Of a DNA stretch of 64,000 nt, positions 1-12,167 are shown one piece after another. Position 1 is the stretch's first letter, and each line of letters starts with the position of its first letter. The notes below the pieces were generated by a model. It was not told the origin of the DNA. It saw only the letters and a list, made by a program, of their open reading frames with translations, and did not search any database. A program made the position numbers and the translations under genes. This DNA is from Sthenelais limicola (taxonomy: Eukaryota > Annelida > Polychaeta > Phyllodocida > Sigalionidae): NCBI GenBank assembly GCA_942159475.1, contig OW804095.1, positions 58,928,773-58,992,772 of the forward strand, written 5' to 3'.

Positions 1-2013
1 ATTGTCCCCTTTCCCCCCAGTACCGCTAGTTTTCATCTGCTCAATACGCTTTCTGCTCGCTCGTACGTGCGTGAAAATCTTCAGATATGAGAATGAAATA
101 ATGAATAGTGGTGTAGCAACCACGATACCCGAATAAAACGATGTGTAGGACTCGCTGTGCAACCGATTGAATATGCATTCTAGATATTTCTCATCGAAAA
201 TTATGTATGTCCAGCCAACCAGTGGAGGTAGGGAAATAAGACCGCCTATTATCCAGAAGACGAAGCACAGAATGAAAACCAGTCTTTTGGAGAACATTTT
301 CTCATAGATCCCTGGGTAACAGATGCTGAGGCACTGAAAGAAGCTGACAGCGCCCAGAGAGAAAAGAGCCGTAACACACGCTGCCATGCAGGTCGACGCC
401 ACCACATCGCAAAGGCCTGGTCGGCTGTCAAAGAACTCCTTCCCAAGAACCATTCCTGTGAAATAAATTAGGAGGCTTTAAGGACCGTACAACTATTTAA
501 TCAACTGATTTAATCAGGTGAATAAACAACGTAGTGCATTATAGAAAAATTCACAAAATTTATAAACTTATAAAATCACCTTGATATCGTCGTAAACAAA
601 ATAGGTGTACATCAAATTACAAGTATATACTATAACATTGTAAATGTAAACTAATCTTAGGACCATTTTCACAAGGCTTACAAAATCAAGTCTTTAGTAT
701 CGATTAATGCAGAACCCCCAATACGTTTAGTTCATTTCTCCCCAACCAAAATTCTTTAATCCCGAGACTACTGAGATAAAGAAATCTATTTTAGGTTATT
801 GCGTCAAAACATTTAGTTATTTTAGCAAATCCTATAATGAGGAACGGCTGGGTGATTACCTCTGCTTTTTAACGAACGTAAATACAGACAAATCAGATTC
901 ATAACTTTCGCGCATAACATCTGCTTCCATTCCAAAGTCTAGTTTAGCGCCCTATTCCTTGACAAGAAAGTGGGGGGAAGTGGGGGTAAGATGTGATCTT
1001 TTGACCATTAAATGTCACCCACCACCGCCTATGGCGTTAGACTGGAACGGGATGAGGGACCTGATATCCTAAGACAAGAGGAATTATCATCCCAATTTGG
1101 TCGAGGGGGCAGAGTCATACCATAATCCAGCTGTTCTTTTATGAGGGTGTTAACAGATTAACAAGAACTAGTGACCATTCCTTCATCCACTCCTCGACAT
1201 CAGAGAGAAAACACCGGTGTCTAATTAACCTGTCATAAATTATACATCTTTTTGGCACTCTCCACAAATTTCTTTTCGTGTCAGTTACATTGGACATCAA
1301 GGCTATTGGAAAACCGCCTGGGCTATGAATACATCGCGTGGTTGGCCGCCATGCAGCCGGGAAATAAATGGCTCTGCACAATTTTTCCTGGCATTGATAG
1401 TTATTACCGAGCTAATTTACCCTCACAGCAGTCTTTTTACCGCCTAATCCTAGTCAGGCAGCACATGATCAGGACACTGTTTGAATTTCATTGGATCGAT
1501 AAACACTCCAACCACCGAAAGGCGGGTAAAGGTATTTCTCTTGTTGAGTTATATTTTACGCATAAAAAGTAGAAACTTCCAATTTCAAGTATATTTAAGA
1601 TACGACGGTGTAGTGGGTATTTTTAGTTGGCATGAAATTGTTTTCACTCGTCTTGAACCACGCAGCGTTGCCCATCCCAACTAGCCAAGATAATTAGAAT
1701 GTGTCCGGAACTATGTTAAAAAGCATCAATTCTTTTTTTACTTACCGAGAACGCTCATAGGGTCGGCAAATGTCGTGACAAAGAGGTCGGCTATGGCCAT
1801 GTTTAGAAGAAAAGCATTCCGGATGTGGCGTAGATGTTTGTCAAGTAGGATGGCACCGATGGAGGCCACATTTCCCAGGGATCCAAAGACACTGATTCCA
1901 GTACCAATCAGGAGATACGGCCATGCCATTAATGGGTTATTTTTGATCCACTCAATCCCACCGACCACCTCAACGGGCTCGAGGGAACAGAATGGATCCG
2001 TGCAGTTGGGCAT
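1..2013 (-). CDS. Rhodopsin-family GPCR, melatonin-receptor-like, 5' two exons (partial)
   Basis: Exon 1 is 2013..1746 and ends at a GTAAG donor in phase 1. Exon 2 starts at 455 after a TTTCACAG acceptor and stays open to base 1, giving 241 codons; the rest lies outside the window. The product is a plasma-membrane receptor. An N-glycosylation site (N3-C-T) precedes TM1 (about 31-57, N48 = 1.50). TM2 carries NMAIAD (D76 = 2.50). C105 (3.25) and C183 in ECL2 are placed for the usual disulfide. TM4 has W157 (4.50); TM5 has P205 (5.50) and Y213 (5.58). ICL3 starts basic (RASRKR). Exactly 25 residues after C105, position 3.50 is Gln: the DRY triplet reads FQC (129-131). The ICYP..Y stretch after TM3 and the ECL2/TM5 pattern recall melatonin-type receptors, but the subfamily is inferred. 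A possible 5'UTR acceptor (TTCCAG) lies 11 bases before the ATG. Ligand unknown. Confidence 0.85.
456..1745 (-). other. Intron of the GPCR gene
   Basis: Bounded on the minus strand by GTAAG (1745 downwards) and TTTCACAG (ending at 456), in matching phase 1. I see no repeat or further exon in it. The open frames on the plus strand here have no family resemblance and no splice or start context. Confidence 0.8.
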
Positions 2014-2807
2014 CCTTCGAAACCTGGAACATTTATCGAGGCAATCATTTACAGTGCACGAAAAATAAAACTCGACATACCATGGTGTGTATGGTATATA
2101 TACCAGAATAAAATTAATATATTATAAATTTATTTTTGATATTAACTACAGGGGGTGGGGTCACAGCTGTCAATGGCATTGTCCTCCAATATGTTCATAA
2201 TCCTACGTCTCCCCTCCCACGTACCAAATGCATGCTGTTAGACCCATTTTGTGCTAAAACTGCCTGTGTGCGATATTACTCGAAAAGAGTAGGACATAGA
2301 ACCTGTTAACGCATTTCCAAATTGGGTTTTGACTACGGGCCCCTCGATGTTCAAACATTCATTTGAGGAATAGGGCATAACATATAAATAAACATTTACT
2401 TTGGTTCTGTGAGAATAGTTGTGACTGTTTTTTTTACATTTTTCAATGAGTAAAAAGCATGTTTTTGAAAACTTGAAATCGCCCTTTCTTTATAAAGCTC
2501 AGAAATGTTGGAATAACTCCGCGACAGAATGTCACAAATTTGATTCTAAAAGATCCCTATAGGTATTTTCATAGAACAAATATTGTTAGGAAAACCGAAA
2601 AGAAACTGACAAACCACAATAAATAATAACTTGTCTGAATGTCCAATGAGAATTCAATGTGAGACACACATACAATAATACACTAATACAATGAGAAACA
2701 ATGCTTAGTAGGATTTCAAAATAAAAAAATATATTGCATTTGGTTCAGCTTAAAAAATTAAAACCCTTTTTTCAGAGGAACACGACCAATTTTTGTACTA
2801 CCTTAAA

Positions 2808-3016
2808 CCCTGCCCACACACAACCGATTTGCCCCCCTTATTGCCTCCCGATTTGGGTCTCCCAATGAATCCTATGATTTCATTTCCAATCCTGGTTTAT
2901 GTTATTTCAAAAACATGAACCAGGATTTGAAATGAAATCATAGGATTCATCGGAGACCCAAATCGGGAGGCAATCGAGGGGGGGGGGGGGGGTAAATAGG
3001 CTGTGTGTGGGCAGGG
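2808..3016. mobile_element. Palindromic MITE, about 209 bp
   Basis: Two arms of roughly 90 bp are near-perfect reverse complements around a spacer of about 15 bases near 2905. The outermost ends are CCCTGCCCACACACA (2808) and its complement ending at 3016. The right arm carries a run of 15 G (2978-2992) opposite a shorter C run in the left arm, so the tract has expanded on one side. It has no coding capacity. No clean target-site duplication is visible (flanks TTAAA / ACAAA), so I do not assign a superfamily. Confidence 0.75.
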
Positions 3017-3594
3017 ACAAACATAAAAAATCATCATCTTTATCCTTTAAAATGATAGTGACCATAGAAATAAACTTGATAGGTGTGGCTTTTTTAACCT
3101 TTCTACATTGATTAATATTTATTTCAACTATTCATTCTTTTTTTTATCTGACACGTGTAGCTATGGATACTTGTAAAATATTTGACCCTTTGAACATCCT
3201 ATGGTGTGAATTAGATAATGCGAAAACATCCCCAAACGGGCATACAGGAAATATTACGTGGTCACATCCATGGTAAGAGGAAGTATACATATTGTACTTG
3301 AAGTATAACCCTATATACCAGGCATTAAAGAAATGTCCGCCCCTTTGTTTGTTCACAAGGCGACATTCTGCTTTCTATGGTATTTCCAATGGTAATCCCT
3401 TTCCATGTTTGGTTTTCTTATGGATCCATGTAATCATATTGCTATAACATATACAAAACATCCTGTATTAAGTATAACACTGATCGACCCTTACATAGAT
3501 TTTCATCAAAGGCGGAAGGTGAATATAGATTATTGATCGATTGGATTACAGAATTTCAAGCAGGGTCAACACAAAAGATCTGAAGAGATACCCT

Positions 3595-3725
3595 GGGGGG
3601 GGGGGGGGGGGGGGGGGCGTTTCATAAGTAACGCAGCGTGCGTTCGTAATGGTAGCGCAACTATGGGTCAGCTAGCCATAAGTTTAACGAGCGTTCGTTG
3701 TAGTAACGCAACGTTAGGTGACGAT
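3595..3725. repeat. Poly-G run and adjoining GCGTT/AACGC-rich repeat
   Basis: A run of 23 G (3595-3617) is followed by CGTTTCATAAGTAACGC and by several short CGTTCGT, AACGCAACGTTA and TAACG words in both orientations up to about 3720. The arrangement resembles one end of a MITE-type element. I could not find the matching opposite end, so the limits are approximate. Confidence 0.35.
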
Positions 3726-6721
3726 ATATCTCTGTCCGCTTTAACTGTATTGATCGCTGGGATGCATTAGGTGCACAACTGATAATGGATGTTTGTGTAC
3801 CATCAGGTAGCCGATTACTTAAACACATCTATAACATTATAATATTATCCCTTCCCGTGCATTACCAAGATTACACACCGTTTTTGAACTCATTGCAGTT
3901 CCAGAAACGTGTTCTAAGTTGTATTCACTGTGTGAGACCAACCAGCTGCATGCTTCGATCGTAAGGAATAACTTTGTAACACCAAATTGGTCTGTTCTTA
4001 CTATGGCATATCTAAGTGGTGACAACGAAAGCCCAAACATTTTGAAGCCTGATTCATCCAGGAAAACCAATTAACATCACTTTTGATGTTACCTACATGC
4101 ACCTCCAGTCCATCCCAGTATTCTATTGCAAAAGAAACATCAGCAACGTCGCAATTTTATGATTTAACTACAAACAATTCTGAGCTTCTTTCATTAAGAA
4201 GACCAGAACGATTTTTATTAAAGAAGAAGGAATCTTCCTAGCTGTCAAAGGATATTGCTTTGTCCTTTTGACGAGGGAAGAGTCTGAATTGATTCAGCGT
4301 CCTTCAAACTCGGAGTTTAATACATAATTTTGCAACAACCAAAGTGCAACGACCTTCGTTGATGGACTCAAGTGATTAATCGAACTCGGGAAATTCAAGG
4401 AACGAAGAGAACAGGGTTTTAGATATAAACGTGTATACGTGTATATTCAACTAAATACCAATTATTTTTCTCTTAAGCATCTATCTATCTATACTTCCTT
4501 TCTTCAACCCCTATCGAAGACTAAGGATATCATAATGAGATATATATATATATATATGATATATATGTGACGTTGAACAAAAATGAGATTAGATTTAAAC
4601 TACCTAATCAAATCTTGAATTATCAAACATAAATTCTCATTAATTTTCAATAGTTGCAAATGTCTGGTTAACCCGAAGTATTTCACATCTTTGGAATATT
4701 ACCTATTTCTAGTTGAGATCAGCGTAGCATTGTTTGCAAGTGTTTTCCTAGAGGAGACACCAGGCGCCGTGTCGGTCTACTATACGTAGAAAGGCATTAT
4801 AATAGCTATGAATGAATAGGTGAATCAGATTGGTATTGTGAATCAGAATGGTATCCAATAAGAAAACAAACCTCTATCTGCTCTGATTGAACAGAATAAA
4901 TAGAAACGCAGCAAATGTCAAAAGTATATCACACCAAATATAACGTAGAAAGATTTGTTGCCAAGATGAATATAGCAGATGCTTTTAAAAAGATGAACCT
5001 CCATTATTAAATTGGTACGAACAACTGTAAATCTGATTCCACTTTTAACCGGTTAAGCTTGACTATTTTCTGCTCCTATGTATTTTCGTTCTTTGCTCCC
5101 AGGTATAATAGCTATGCTGCCTCTATTCATGTGTCTATTGTGTCAAGAAGATTAGTTCGGAAGTTATGTGGCTGAATTGAATCACTGTACTCGATCAAAA
5201 CCTATAATATATAGTTTTTATACATCCACCTATTTGCAGTATATAAGTCATTTAATCAACAACCAAACTGAAAGTGTTTAAGATTGATGGAATGAGAGAT
5301 TGTGGTTATATAGTGGTTATACTTATAGTTCTGGGCACTACCCCAGATGGCTAGCTAGGTGTGAGTTGGGCCCAGAGAAATATGTCTATGACTTCTATGG
5401 GCCACGCAGAAAGTGTAACCATTAACATGGTTGTAACATGGGTGTAACCATTAACATGGGTGTGGTCAAATATCCATCCAAAGCATTCATTGAAAAGTCT
5501 CAGAAAAGTATTTATTTATTAAGAGGTTATTAGTGCAATTCCATTGGCTATAACACCATAGTAAACTACTAAAAGTTGTACCTCAGATTCCCCGGTTCGT
5601 TCTAAATGGAGAGAATTATTTTGCACAGAAAGTAACCCCAACTCAGAAATTTGAACCTAGCACCGACCAACAAATTAATCTCACTATTTCTCACAAGCAA
5701 CTAATTTATCACAGGAAAAAATATATTCTGGGCGGATTTACTTCTGGATGAATTGCCAATGCAGCGCGTACATTGCAGAACATAACAGCCAAGACTCGGG
5801 GAAACTCAGTAATTAGATAGAGACGGTGTAACTTATAATAGGAATGATTTCAACAGTTTACCAATGGGTATGCATACTGAGAATGTATTGACCATTCCCA
5901 CACCAGACGGGATAGCTTTCTAGTCCCCTCTCTAACATGTACCCTTGCTCAATCACTTATGACGCATTCACAGCCCGTTCTGTAGAACACCTTTATCAGT
6001 ATAGGAAAGCAACTGTTTCTGGCACAGACATATCACTTATTGAGAGAATTAAAACCGATAAACTGAAATCTATCAAAGAAGACTTCGAGGAAGGAACTGC
6101 TATCTCCTAAAAATGTTATTTCTACTATATCGGTCATACTTTGGTAATGTCCCACATTTAATGTTTATAGTTATATCTATCGCATAAAGATTGTTACCTC
6201 TATGCACCCCTCCCCCCCACCTATTCCGTTCTCTAAACAAGTCTAATATTCTTTGGTTGCTGGATCTGGTTAAAAAGTATTCGTTTGAGGTGATATGCAG
6301 CAAATTAATGTTTATTTTCGTTCTTAACCAATATTACTTCATTATTCAAGGATACCAAGTCCGAGATTTTCTCAAGGCGGGGACAGAACTTTGCGGATGT
6401 TCTTCACTCCAATGACTGACATAAACTTGAAATGTTTTGTCGAATCATTAGTTTCTGGCCCAACCATGCTAAGATGTTGTCATTCACGTTATCAAATAAC
6501 ACATGTTGAAACTTTGATATTCCCAGTGTCACGCAATGGTTCTCATGCTAATACGGAGCTGCCCTATCGCTAAAAAACACCGGTGTCGATGTCTGTCAAG
6601 TATAACCAGGGGGCAAGTCACTAAGCTGGAAGGAGTGGAGGTAATGTTGGACGGCATGAAAGGTAACACAGATATCAACCTTCGTGACTAAGGCAAGAAA
6701 GGTAGTATCTTGGTCTTATAT
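3726..6721. other. AT-rich intergenic stretch without recognisable genes
   Basis: I see no coding region I can support. Small local features only: an AT dinucleotide patch around 4540-4565, and a short local duplication of a GTAACCATTAACATGG-type word around 5417-5460. The open frames here are short, without splice context or family resemblance. Confidence 0.5.
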
Positions 6722-8101
6722 ATAACAACTTTTATTCAGTTTATAGCTTACAATAGATTGTCAAATACATCATCACTGAATTGGAAGTGATACTCTGCGA
6801 AGCAGGTCTACCGCACGATCCAATAATATTTAAAACTGTCCGTTTGTTTTTTGCAACAGTATTTTGAGTTCATTGTTCTTTCCTTGGATTGTTCAATTGT
6901 TCGTTCTTTGTAATTCATTGATCATTCACCTATAATCTAGTCATAGTGTGAGAGTCAAATGAGTTTAACTTCATAGATTAGGATCACTTAAGTACAATAT
7001 TCACCATATAATAATAATCATATCATACAACAAAGCAATCATCAATTCTTTCGGTATGCAGATGAATCTTACAATATTTTCCACCATGTACTATGGCTCG
7101 ATATAAGCTGTCTGAATATAGAGTAACATAACTTATTATATACAGTACTGAGTTTCACAGTAAAAATATGGTACCCTGCCCCACCCCTTCTATTGCTGAA
7201 ATAAGTCAGCCTTACGTATCACAGGACCTACATGCCTGTTTGGTTCTCCCCAAACCATTTTCAAAATGTAATTACTTATATCCAAGTTGCTCCTGTAAAA
7301 GTAAACACTGTAAACATTGATATACATAAGTATATCTACTCAGTGATAGTTAACAAGTATTTGTCATGTTCCTGAGGATAGCTATTTTTCAGATAACTCC
7401 TGAAACCTTCTCTCGTCTTGATATCTCTGTTTTCTTCGGGCAAGCTATTCCATAGGCCCGTTAGTTTGAATAAATATGATTTCTTGAACACCTCATTTTT
7501 TGGGTGTGGAACTAAAAGCTTCTTTCCATCCCTAAGACTTCTTAAATTTATATTTCTATTATCAATATTTTCTTCCTTCAGCGATCTCCTGTAAGCTAAA
7601 TCAAGTAAATGACTATCTCTTCTTGTAGATAATGATGGCATTTTGACTTTAACGTGTATTTCCTTTGTACTAGTGTACTTAGGTAATTTAAGTGCTATTT
7701 TGAAGGCCGAATTTTGGAGAGATTGTAGTCTGTCCAGGTACCTCTGAGCACAGCTATGGTAGAATAAATCTCCGTAATCAATCAATGGTAATATATAGTT
7801 GTTTTATATATCAATAATAAAGTCTGTTTGTCACATATCCCATAGAGTTTGGATAGCGCCTTAATCTTGCTCTTCACTACATTTATTTTCTTTACCAGGA
7901 ATGTTTTAAAGTCTATCTTACAATTGATTTCTACCCCCAGGAACTTATAATAATCTACCTTTTCCAATCTTTGAGAACTCAAACAATACTCCGTTTCATT
8001 TACAACTGTTTGCTTCATGTTAATAGACATGAATTTACATTTTTTTGTGTTGAGTGAGATCTTATTCTTTGCACACCTTCGCACAACATTATTCAAGTCT
8101 T
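6722..8101 (-). pseudogene. 5'-truncated non-LTR retrotransposon (LINE), RT C-terminal part and 3'UTR
   Basis: On the minus strand, 8096..7782 and 7785..7336 encode consecutive C-terminal parts of a LINE reverse transcriptase. The first has the YKFLG motif (VDYYKFLGVEI); the second has the IDYGDLFY motif and the terminal WNSLPEE-type block typical of jockey/CR1-like elements. The two frames are out of register by a small indel near 7785-7795, just before IDYGD, so the element is dead. The catalytic RT part is missing: coding similarity stops at about 8100, against a tandem repeat. Downstream of the stop at 7336, a 3'UTR of about 600 bp probably ends near 6722, where AATAAA sits on the minus strand (6736..6731). 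That 3' limit is inferred. Confidence 0.75.
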
Positions 8102-8176
8102 CCTTGAGTTAAAATAACTTAAGCCTTGAGTTAATAACTTAAGCCTTGAGTTAATAACTTAAGCCTTGAGTTAAAG
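8102..8176. repeat. 20-22 bp tandem repeat at the truncated end of the LINE
   Basis: The unit CCTTGAGTTAATAACTTAAG occurs at 8124 and 8144. It is preceded by a 22-bp variant at 8102 and followed by a partial copy at 8164. The unit is itself close to palindromic. The array starts exactly where LINE coding similarity ends. Confidence 0.85.
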
Positions 8177-10128
8177 CAAATTAAAGATCCATCCAAATTT
8201 CCTACAACAATTTTAATAAATTATATATATATAGGATTTTTATTCCGAATAGACAATGCATCAGAAATGAATACATCCATTTCGTGTATTAATTTGATAA
8301 AAAAAAATGATAAGCGGGCGGAGTAATTATGATATTTGCGAGAACAAATCTCAAAAGACTATTCCAGGAAGCAGGGGTTCATCCCGAAAATCACAGTTGA
8401 AATAAAATGGTGGAAATTATTGGTTGATGGCATGGCAGTGGCGACACACGTCATTTGGTATTCGGCAAACAACTAAGAATGTCGCACATTTCGTCCAAAT
8501 TGTACTTTCCCAGTAATAATATTTATTTAGTAATTAGATTTTTTTAGTCAAATACAAATATTCCGTGGGAACTGTTATTATTGTGATCGGCACCGTCTTT
8601 ATTCCATGTAGAATCTCGTAAAAATCGAAGATTTTTAAACGCTTTAAGAATGTACTCCTTGATAGGAAAATCTTAATTTTCTCTTTTCTGTATGAAAGGA
8701 AATTAATAACCAACAATATCTTCAAAGTAGTTTTTAGAACTTTTCGTCATAGCATATAATACAGAGTGGGCCCCTGGGGTCGTCTCTCACGAAGTACTTT
8801 TGATTGTGTACAATCTGATTTTACGACTTCCCATTTATAGAAGGAAAGACATTTCTATCGAATGTACAAGGCCATCTTGGAATCGCGTCAATTATATGTG
8901 CTTAAAGCATTAAGTATAAGTCGAATATGCTTCAGGACTGGGGAAATTCATACTTAGTTAAAACAATCAAGAAATAACCATGGATACCCAATTGCAAGCT
9001 GCACATTTGAATAAACCCCTTGAATCGAATCATTGATGTAGCCATTCCCTGATGAAGGATCAACCAACAGATCCGAAACTTTGTAATCCGACTAAAAAAA
9101 TTCCATCTATCATCAAATAAAACTTCGGAAATATCAAATTGCTCAGATTATAGTTTCGGTGTCTAGCCTTATCGACTTAAAACAAATCTAGAAGTAAACC
9201 TACTTTTACAGGATGACCAAATGAAGCCCAGGAGAGTGAGCACCCGTCTGTCCTTAAATTTCCTGCTGCTCTGCTTCCCCGGCCTTGACAGGTATCAGTC
9301 AACATCTTGACAGAATTTACTTTTATAGTCACCTCCATCATCTATAGATGTGTCCAATATATTAGGGGCAATAGGGAGAAGCACACACACACACACACAT
9401 GTATGTTCCATAGAAATTGATATCTTCTTAACTATAGCTGTAGATTTAGGCTATTTTTCTTAATTTCGAGAATCGATTCACAAATAGCCCTCTTGTGCCT
9501 TTATAGTTTTACTTAATCGGAGGTCTCAAATCCCTATAATTATCAATAAAGTGTTAAATCGATAAATGTATATTAGTATTAGGAACCCATGAAATATGTT
9601 GGTTAATGTGAGTTAAATATATTTTAGAGCTTCTTTCCAACATGTTAAATGCTAGGATGTCAAATAAGTTTTAGAAGTAATCCCGCCAAATATGTCGCTA
9701 GATATTGTTTGAGGAGCCACCCTAACAGGTGTATAGTGGAGCTTCACCATTTAGCGCATCGTCGTCTCCATTATATCTATAGACCTAAGTGTCTACTTAG
9801 TCAAGCAATTAAAGTTGTGGACATAACTGACGCTGGGGATGTTGGCGGATTTATTGTTTCTTCCTTGATAATTAATGGACGTGATTCTTGACTAATAGGT
9901 ACATCGTCTATCAGCCTGGCTATCAGCTAATTTAATAATTGGGGTACAGGGGGATGGGTTTAGGACAACAACACTATGTAGTTATAGATATTAGTGGTTT
10001 CAACGCTTTTAATTTCCAGTCGAAGTATAACTGAAATGATAAACTAGAATACACAACCGCAGTTTTCTAAAATAGGTATCGAGACATATTATGTACATAT
10101 AAGCCATATGATACCATAGCTGTCATTA
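8177..10128. other. AT-rich intergenic stretch; one retroposon-tail-like hairpin
   Basis: No gene is supported. A (CA)n microsatellite lies at 9382-9399. At 9049-9079 a CTGATGA, 5-bp stem (GGATC/GATCC), GAAAC arrangement is followed by an AATAAA-containing segment, which may be the 3' end of a retroposon. The rest shows no structure I can name. Confidence 0.45.
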
Positions 10129-10306
10129 TAGTGGAACTTCGCATAAAGACCTCCTCTCTATAGAGACCACCCCTCTATTAAGACCAGTTTCTCTCAGTCC
10201 CAATTTGCTTTTCTCTTATTAGATTAGCCCTCTAATATGCTGCACCTCGCTATGAGACCACACATGGTTCAGTCTCAAGGGTGGTCTCAATAGAGACGTT
10301 CCACTA
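10129..10306. mobile_element. MITE with AGTGGAAC terminal inverted repeats and TA flanks
   Basis: The left end reads TAGTGGAACTTCGCATAAAGACC; the right end reads GGTGGTCTCAATAGAGACG followed by TTCCACTA. They are imperfect inverted repeats over about 28 bases, flanked on both sides by TA. The 'hardware' is that of Tc1/mariner/pogo-type non-autonomous elements (TA target, GTGGAAC...AAGACCACC ends). There is no transposase. It is followed at once by about 80 bp of nearly pure AT (10307-10385). Confidence 0.6.
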
Positions 10307-11598
10307 TATATATTATACATATAGTATATATTATATATTTTATATATTATATAATATATATTATTATAACATGATATAATGTGATATAATCATCACGTTA
10401 ATTTCAAAACGCTAGTAAACATGTCCATGCACTAGCGTGAAAAAACAATTCTAAGAATTTCACCATCCTCCTCCGAGTAGATTTAATGTATTGAATCGAG
10501 ACAGGGCAATCAAATATTTCCACGGGCATGAGTGGCAACATTATAAAGTACGCCTTGCAGATAAATGAGAAAATTAGTCTCATAATCAACCCATCCGTCA
10601 CTTAATAGCCTTCGGATACACTTGTTATATTACCAACCCGGGGTTATTGTTCACCGCGAGGTAATGAACGGAGCTGCCACCTTGTGTGGTCCGGAATATC
10701 TGTCGTTCTAAGGATGGTTTCACTAGCTTTACATGCATCTGCGTTTACTAGTTATTTGACGTTTCTATGACAACAGAAATTATGGTTTAGTTGCGCTTCT
10801 CACTTTTGGGTAGCAACGCTAGCTTTTCGGATTAATTTTGAGATTTAAAGTGTGACCATGAGATTTGACTATGCTAATATAGATTTAAAGTATAAATATC
10901 TCAAATAAGTATTATGAATCAATATAATTCATTAGCACTTCAAGCTATATTCTTTGTTAATTCCAATTTAAAAAGATCATAAGTTTCCCTTTCTTGGACT
11001 CGTTTCCCCTCTATCCACCTCGAAGTAAGCTTGATAATATTCATATTCTATGTCGATGCTGTACATTGAACGCTGCATGGAGTATCACTCTCACATCGAA
11101 CCATGGATCCATAGTCTGTACATGCATATTGATCAAGGTTGCCTCAACTCTTGGGTGGATTTCTACACAGAAGCAAACTGACAAGTAAATTGGTTTTAGG
11201 TATGCACTGGCAGATCTGGCCAATGCCAGATCTATGTGCAGCACTTTTATGGAAAATAAATTATATTACTATTATAATGAAGAAGCCCAAGACACGGCAC
11301 ACGAAATAAAAAAGAAACACAACAAATTCAACACCACGGTTTGTTTCAGTTGTATATATAATGTAGCATTTTGAGTGAATTGCTACGTAGAAGCAAGCTG
11401 ACAACCACATTGGTGTAGCATGGGGATTGAATTGCTACATAGTCCTTACATAGCAGCCCGACAACCAAATTTGAATCATGTAGCATATGATACACGGAAA
11501 TCGAATCATGATGCTACAAAAGACATCGATGTATTACACTTATAACTAATATCTCTGGATGCGCATCAATCCATATTTTCTACAAAGGTAAGTTGTAA
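10307..11598. other. Intergenic; AT-only patch, otherwise nothing recognised
   Basis: Starts with an almost pure A/T tract to about 10385. A short perfect hairpin, AGATCTGGC/GCCAGATCT, lies at about 11212-11233. The open frames on either strand around 10.4-11.2 kb show no homology I recognise. Confidence 0.45.
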
Positions 11599-11707
11599 AA
11601 TTCAATTCAATTCAAGAATTCTTTTATTGCAACAGATGTTTTTTACAGTGAGGTTATCCAACATTCTAAATAGACAATAGTCTAGGTAGGTCTTCCGCTG
11701 GGTGCCT
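11599..11707 (-). repeat. Retroposon 3' tail, copy A
   Basis: Read on the minus strand it runs from AGGCACCC (11707) to AATAAAAGAATTCTTGAATTGAATTGAA at about 11599, split here for length. It is clearly the same family as 47856-47959 on the plus strand: shared AGGCAYCCA, GGAAGACCTA, TTTAGA, TTGGA and the (TTGAA)n-type tail. An AATAAA followed by a short microsatellite is the usual 3' end of a non-LTR retroposon. The body is absent, so the parental family cannot be named. Confidence 0.65.
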
Positions 11708-12167
11708 AAAAGTTGTAAAATAACAATTCTAACGTCACAATATTATTAGCATTGTTTACAAAACCTAAAGCAACCGTGTTTATTCCCACTTTATGTCTGA
11801 GACCCTAATACCAAGTCCTGTTTATTGAGTTCATAGGGGGCATCTAACGACATTTCCGAAATTGTTAGAACCACATAAATGAATAATCTGAAGCCGTTAC
11901 TATTTTTCTTTAATCTTTAAGTTCAAGCATTTTAGGATCGGTTGGTAGTCGGGCAATCCAGAAAGCATCTTTCTAAAAACTTCATTTTATGACCATTTAA
12001 TTTCGGACGAAAGCCTTGCAGTTTCAATCAATTTCACCTAGCAAGGGCATTATATCTGGTTTGATCATTATAGGTCATAGAAATCTTGCAATAGGTCAAC
12101 GAGTGTAACACCAATAAATGATTCTTGTATGTATACATGTATATTGTTTATGATATCATAAATCTTT

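Noticed and set aside
249..446. Minus-strand frame starting at 446
   Set aside because: It is out of frame with GPCR exon 2, which is fixed by the phase-1 junction and class A receptor landmarks.
1252..1572. 106-codon open frame on the plus strand inside the GPCR intron
   Set aside because: No family resemblance, no splice or start context, and it lies in a well-supported intron of the opposite strand.
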